Source of the DNA: JAZQQB01 sp045628865
GTDB lineage: Bacteria > Bacillota > Clostridia > Lachnospirales > Lachnospiraceae
Assembly (NCBI GenBank): GCA_045628865.1
Contig: JAZQQB010000065.1
Location: 1 to 40,777, forward strand
Direction: 5' to 3'
DNA: 40,777 bases
The notes beneath the pieces are model-generated. The model was not told the origin of the DNA. It did no database searches and saw nothing but the letters and a program-made list of their open reading frames with translations. Both the position numbers and the translations under genes were made by a program. Position 1 is the first letter of the stretch; the number at the start of each line of letters is the position of its first letter. Positions 39,380 through 40,777 of the stretch are shown here, one piece after another.

Positions 39380-39697
39380 ATGGCAAGTCAAGTAATGAGA
39401 ATTACACTTAAGGCTTATGATCATCAGTTAGTAGATGCATCAGCCAAAAAAATTATCGAAACAGTTAAGAAGAATGGGGCAACAGTAAGTGGACCAGTAC
39501 CTCTTCCAACAAAGAAGGAAGTAGTTACAATCTTAAGAGCGGTTCATAAGTACAAAGATTCCAGAGAACAGTTCGAACAGAGAACTCACAAGAGACTGAT
39601 CGATATTGTAGCACCTACACAGAAAACAATCGAATCTTTACAGAGATTAGAATTGGCTGCAGGTGTTGAAATTGATATCAAAATGAAGACTAAATAA
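39380..39697 (+). CDS. rpsJ: 30S ribosomal protein S10
   Basis: This 105-residue ribosomal protein of the 30S subunit head, also the NusE antitermination factor, begins MASQVMRITLKAYDHQLVD. It continues with the S10 signature around VSGPVPLPTKKEVVTILRA, HKYKDSREQFEQRTHKRLID and the C-terminus VEIDIKMK. The ATG lies after AAAGGAGG within the leader; an internal ATG six codons later would give the more usual 100-102 residues. It is the first gene of the S10-spc type ribosomal operon, here followed by rplC and rplD. Confidence 0.97.
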   Translation: MASQVMRITLKAYDHQLVDASAKKIIETVKKNGATVSGPVPLPTKKEVVTILRAVHKYKDSREQFEQRTHKRLIDIVAPTQKTIESLQRLELAAGVEIDIKMKTK

Positions 39698-39839
39698 TTT
39701 TTTAGATCAGCACTTCATTTCTGATAGCGGCAAAGCCGCAGATACAAAATTAACCCCTACTAGGATGAATGTATGACGTTTGCGCTCACGCAAACCGCCC
39801 ATATTATTCCGCTGTAGAACAATGGAGGTAAAAAGAGTA

Positions 39840-40505
39840 ATGAAAAAAGCAATCTTAGCTACAAAAGTTGGAATGACTCAGGTTTTCGCTGAAGACGGTA
39901 GTTTGATTCCAGTAACTGTACTCCAGGCTGGTCCTTGTGTAGTAACACAGATCAAAACTGTTGAGAATGACGGTTATAGCGCAGTACAGGTTGGTTTCGT
40001 TGACAAGAAGACAAAGTATGTTGACGGAAAAATGGTTCACGCTCATGGTGTGACAAAAGCAGAAGAAGGCCACTTCAATAAAGCTGGTGTTTCTGCAAAG
40101 AGATTCGTTAGAGAATTTAAATTCGAAAACGCAGATGAATACGCATTAGCACAGGAAATCAAAGCTGATATTTTTGCTGCTGGTGATAAGATAGATGCAT
40201 CTGCCATCTCAAAAGGTAAAGGTTTCCAGGGTGCTATTAAGAGACTTGGACAGAGCAGAGGACCTATGGCTCATGGTTCTAAATTCCATCGTCATCAGGG
40301 TTCTAACGGTGCATGTTCTTCTCCTTCAAGAGTATTCAAAGGAAAAGGAATGCCTGGTCATATGGGATGCAAGAAAGTAACAGTTCAGAATCTTGAAGTT
40401 GTTAGAGTAGATGCAGAGAAGAACTTACTTTTGGTTAAAGGTGCAGTTCCAGGATCCAAGAAAGCATTAGTTACAATTAAAGAAACCACAAGAGTGGACG
40501 CTTAA
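39840..40505 (+). CDS. rplC: 50S ribosomal protein L3
   Basis: This 221-residue large-subunit protein begins MKKAILATKVGMTQVFAEDG. It carries the L3 central loop (SKGKGFQGAIKRLGQSRGPMAHGSKFHRHQG) in its usual place near the peptidyl transferase centre, and ends with the beta-barrel strands around LLLVKGAVPGSKKALV. GGAGG is 11 bases before the ATG. The 142-bp gap from rpsJ holds GCGG/CCGC and GTTTGCG/CGCAAAC hairpins, which may modulate the relative expression of the two genes. Confidence 0.97.
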   Translation: MKKAILATKVGMTQVFAEDGSLIPVTVLQAGPCVVTQIKTVENDGYSAVQVGFVDKKTKYVDGKMVHAHGVTKAEEGHFNKAGVSAKRFVREFKFENADEYALAQEIKADIFAAGDKIDASAISKGKGFQGAIKRLGQSRGPMAHGSKFHRHQGSNGACSSPSRVFKGKGMPGHMGCKKVTVQNLEVVRVDAEKNLLLVKGAVPGSKKALVTIKETTRVDA

Positions 40506-40545
40506 TTAGCGGCGCTAACGGCGCGGTGAAAGGAGGACCAAACAG

Positions 40546-40777
40546 ATGGCAAACGTATCTGTTTATAATATGGAAGGCAAGGAAGTTGGAACAATCGAAT
40601 TACACGATTCTGTTTTCGGTGTTGAGAGCAACGAGCATCTTGTACACTTAGCAGTTGTTCAGCAGCTTGCAAACAATCGTCAGGGAACTCAGAAAGCAAA
40701 GACACGTTCAGAAGTTTCTGGTGGCGGTATTAAACCTTGGAAGCAGAAAGGTACCGGTCATGCAAGACAGGGATCTA
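40546..40777 (+). CDS. rplD: 50S ribosomal protein L4, N-terminal part
   Basis: The first 77 codons of L4 are present; the gene runs off the right edge. The sequence starts MANVSVYNMEGKEVGTIEL and contains the conserved loop segment KTRSEVSGGGIKPWKQKGTG with HARQGS following, which contacts rRNA in the exit tunnel. AAGGAGG is 9 bases before the ATG. A TTAGC/GCTAA hairpin (40506-40518) sits between rplC and rplD. L4 is also the known autoregulator of the S10 operon in enterobacteria. Confidence 0.97.
   Translation, partial: MANVSVYNMEGKEVGTIELHDSVFGVESNEHLVHLAVVQQLANNRQGTQKAKTRSEVSGGGIKPWKQKGTGHARQGS

Noticed and set aside
1..40777. CRISPR arrays, tRNA genes, integrases or transposases
   Set aside because: No regularly spaced direct repeats, no cloverleaf-like sequence with CCA-type ends and no recombinase motifs were seen on either strand.

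Overview
This window looks like a chromosomal segment from a low-GC, anaerobic Firmicute, most likely a gut Lachnospiraceae (Clostridia). The case rests on the AT-rich codon use, strong AGGAGG-type ribosome binding sites, sigma-A style promoters, rubrerythrin-based peroxide defence, the carboxyspermidine polyamine route, a CD3324-type small protein and an rpsJ-rplC-rplD ribosomal operon at the right end. The genus cannot be fixed from the sequence alone. No tRNA, rRNA, CRISPR array, integrase or transposase was seen.

Layout. 1-4.0 kb: the tail of an ABC exporter, then an ECF-type uptake module in the order S-T-AA-S. 4.0-5.6 kb: a short relic ORF, a GNAT acetyltransferase and a lipoprotein whose 5' end looks shifted by one base. 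5.8-8.1 kb: an oxidative-stress operon, with a Fur/PerR-type regulator behind its own operator-like dyad, then a continuous ORF joining a flavin reductase-rubredoxin to a complete rubrerythrin, then a reverse rubrerythrin behind a duplicated ribosome binding site. 8.3-13.9 kb: signalling genes (XRE plus zinc ribbon regulator, hybrid histidine kinase, single-domain response regulator, soluble MCP with a CZB zinc domain). 14-21 kb: a MATE pseudogene, a GH32 fructosidase, two uncharacterised small-family genes, an esterase lipoprotein, an intact MATE pump and two reverse-strand genes.

21.4-31.2 kb is a methionine-cycle and polyamine block. luxS and mtnN are followed by a strongly structured ~285-nt RNA with its own promoter and terminator. 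Then come speA, speE, carboxynorspermidine dehydrogenase and decarboxylase, a reverse-strand ECF S component, and aguA and aguB. Together these can take arginine through agmatine and carbamoylputrescine to putrescine and on to spermidine-type polyamines. MtnN could recycle the methylthioadenosine made by SpeE. No speD is present in the window.

31.2-34.9 kb is the most novel-looking part. A 70-residue peptide with a leader-like N-terminus and a Cys-, Pro- and Trp-rich C-terminus ending in PWWPWW is followed by a terminator. After it come a soluble S26-type peptidase, a PqqD-like protein, an HPr-kinase-like P-loop protein, a family-5 type nucleotidyltransferase and a second PqqD-like protein, with several overlapping starts. 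This reads as a RiPP-like peptide modification system without radical SAM, lanthionine or lasso cyclase genes. A transglutaminase-fold lipoprotein with its own promoter follows and may or may not belong.

37.6-40.8 kb: a reverse-strand methyltransferase, a nested palindromic intergenic element, a promoter-driven candidate small RNA, a long structured leader, then rpsJ, rplC and the start of rplD. All functional calls come from reading motifs and context. No database search was possible.
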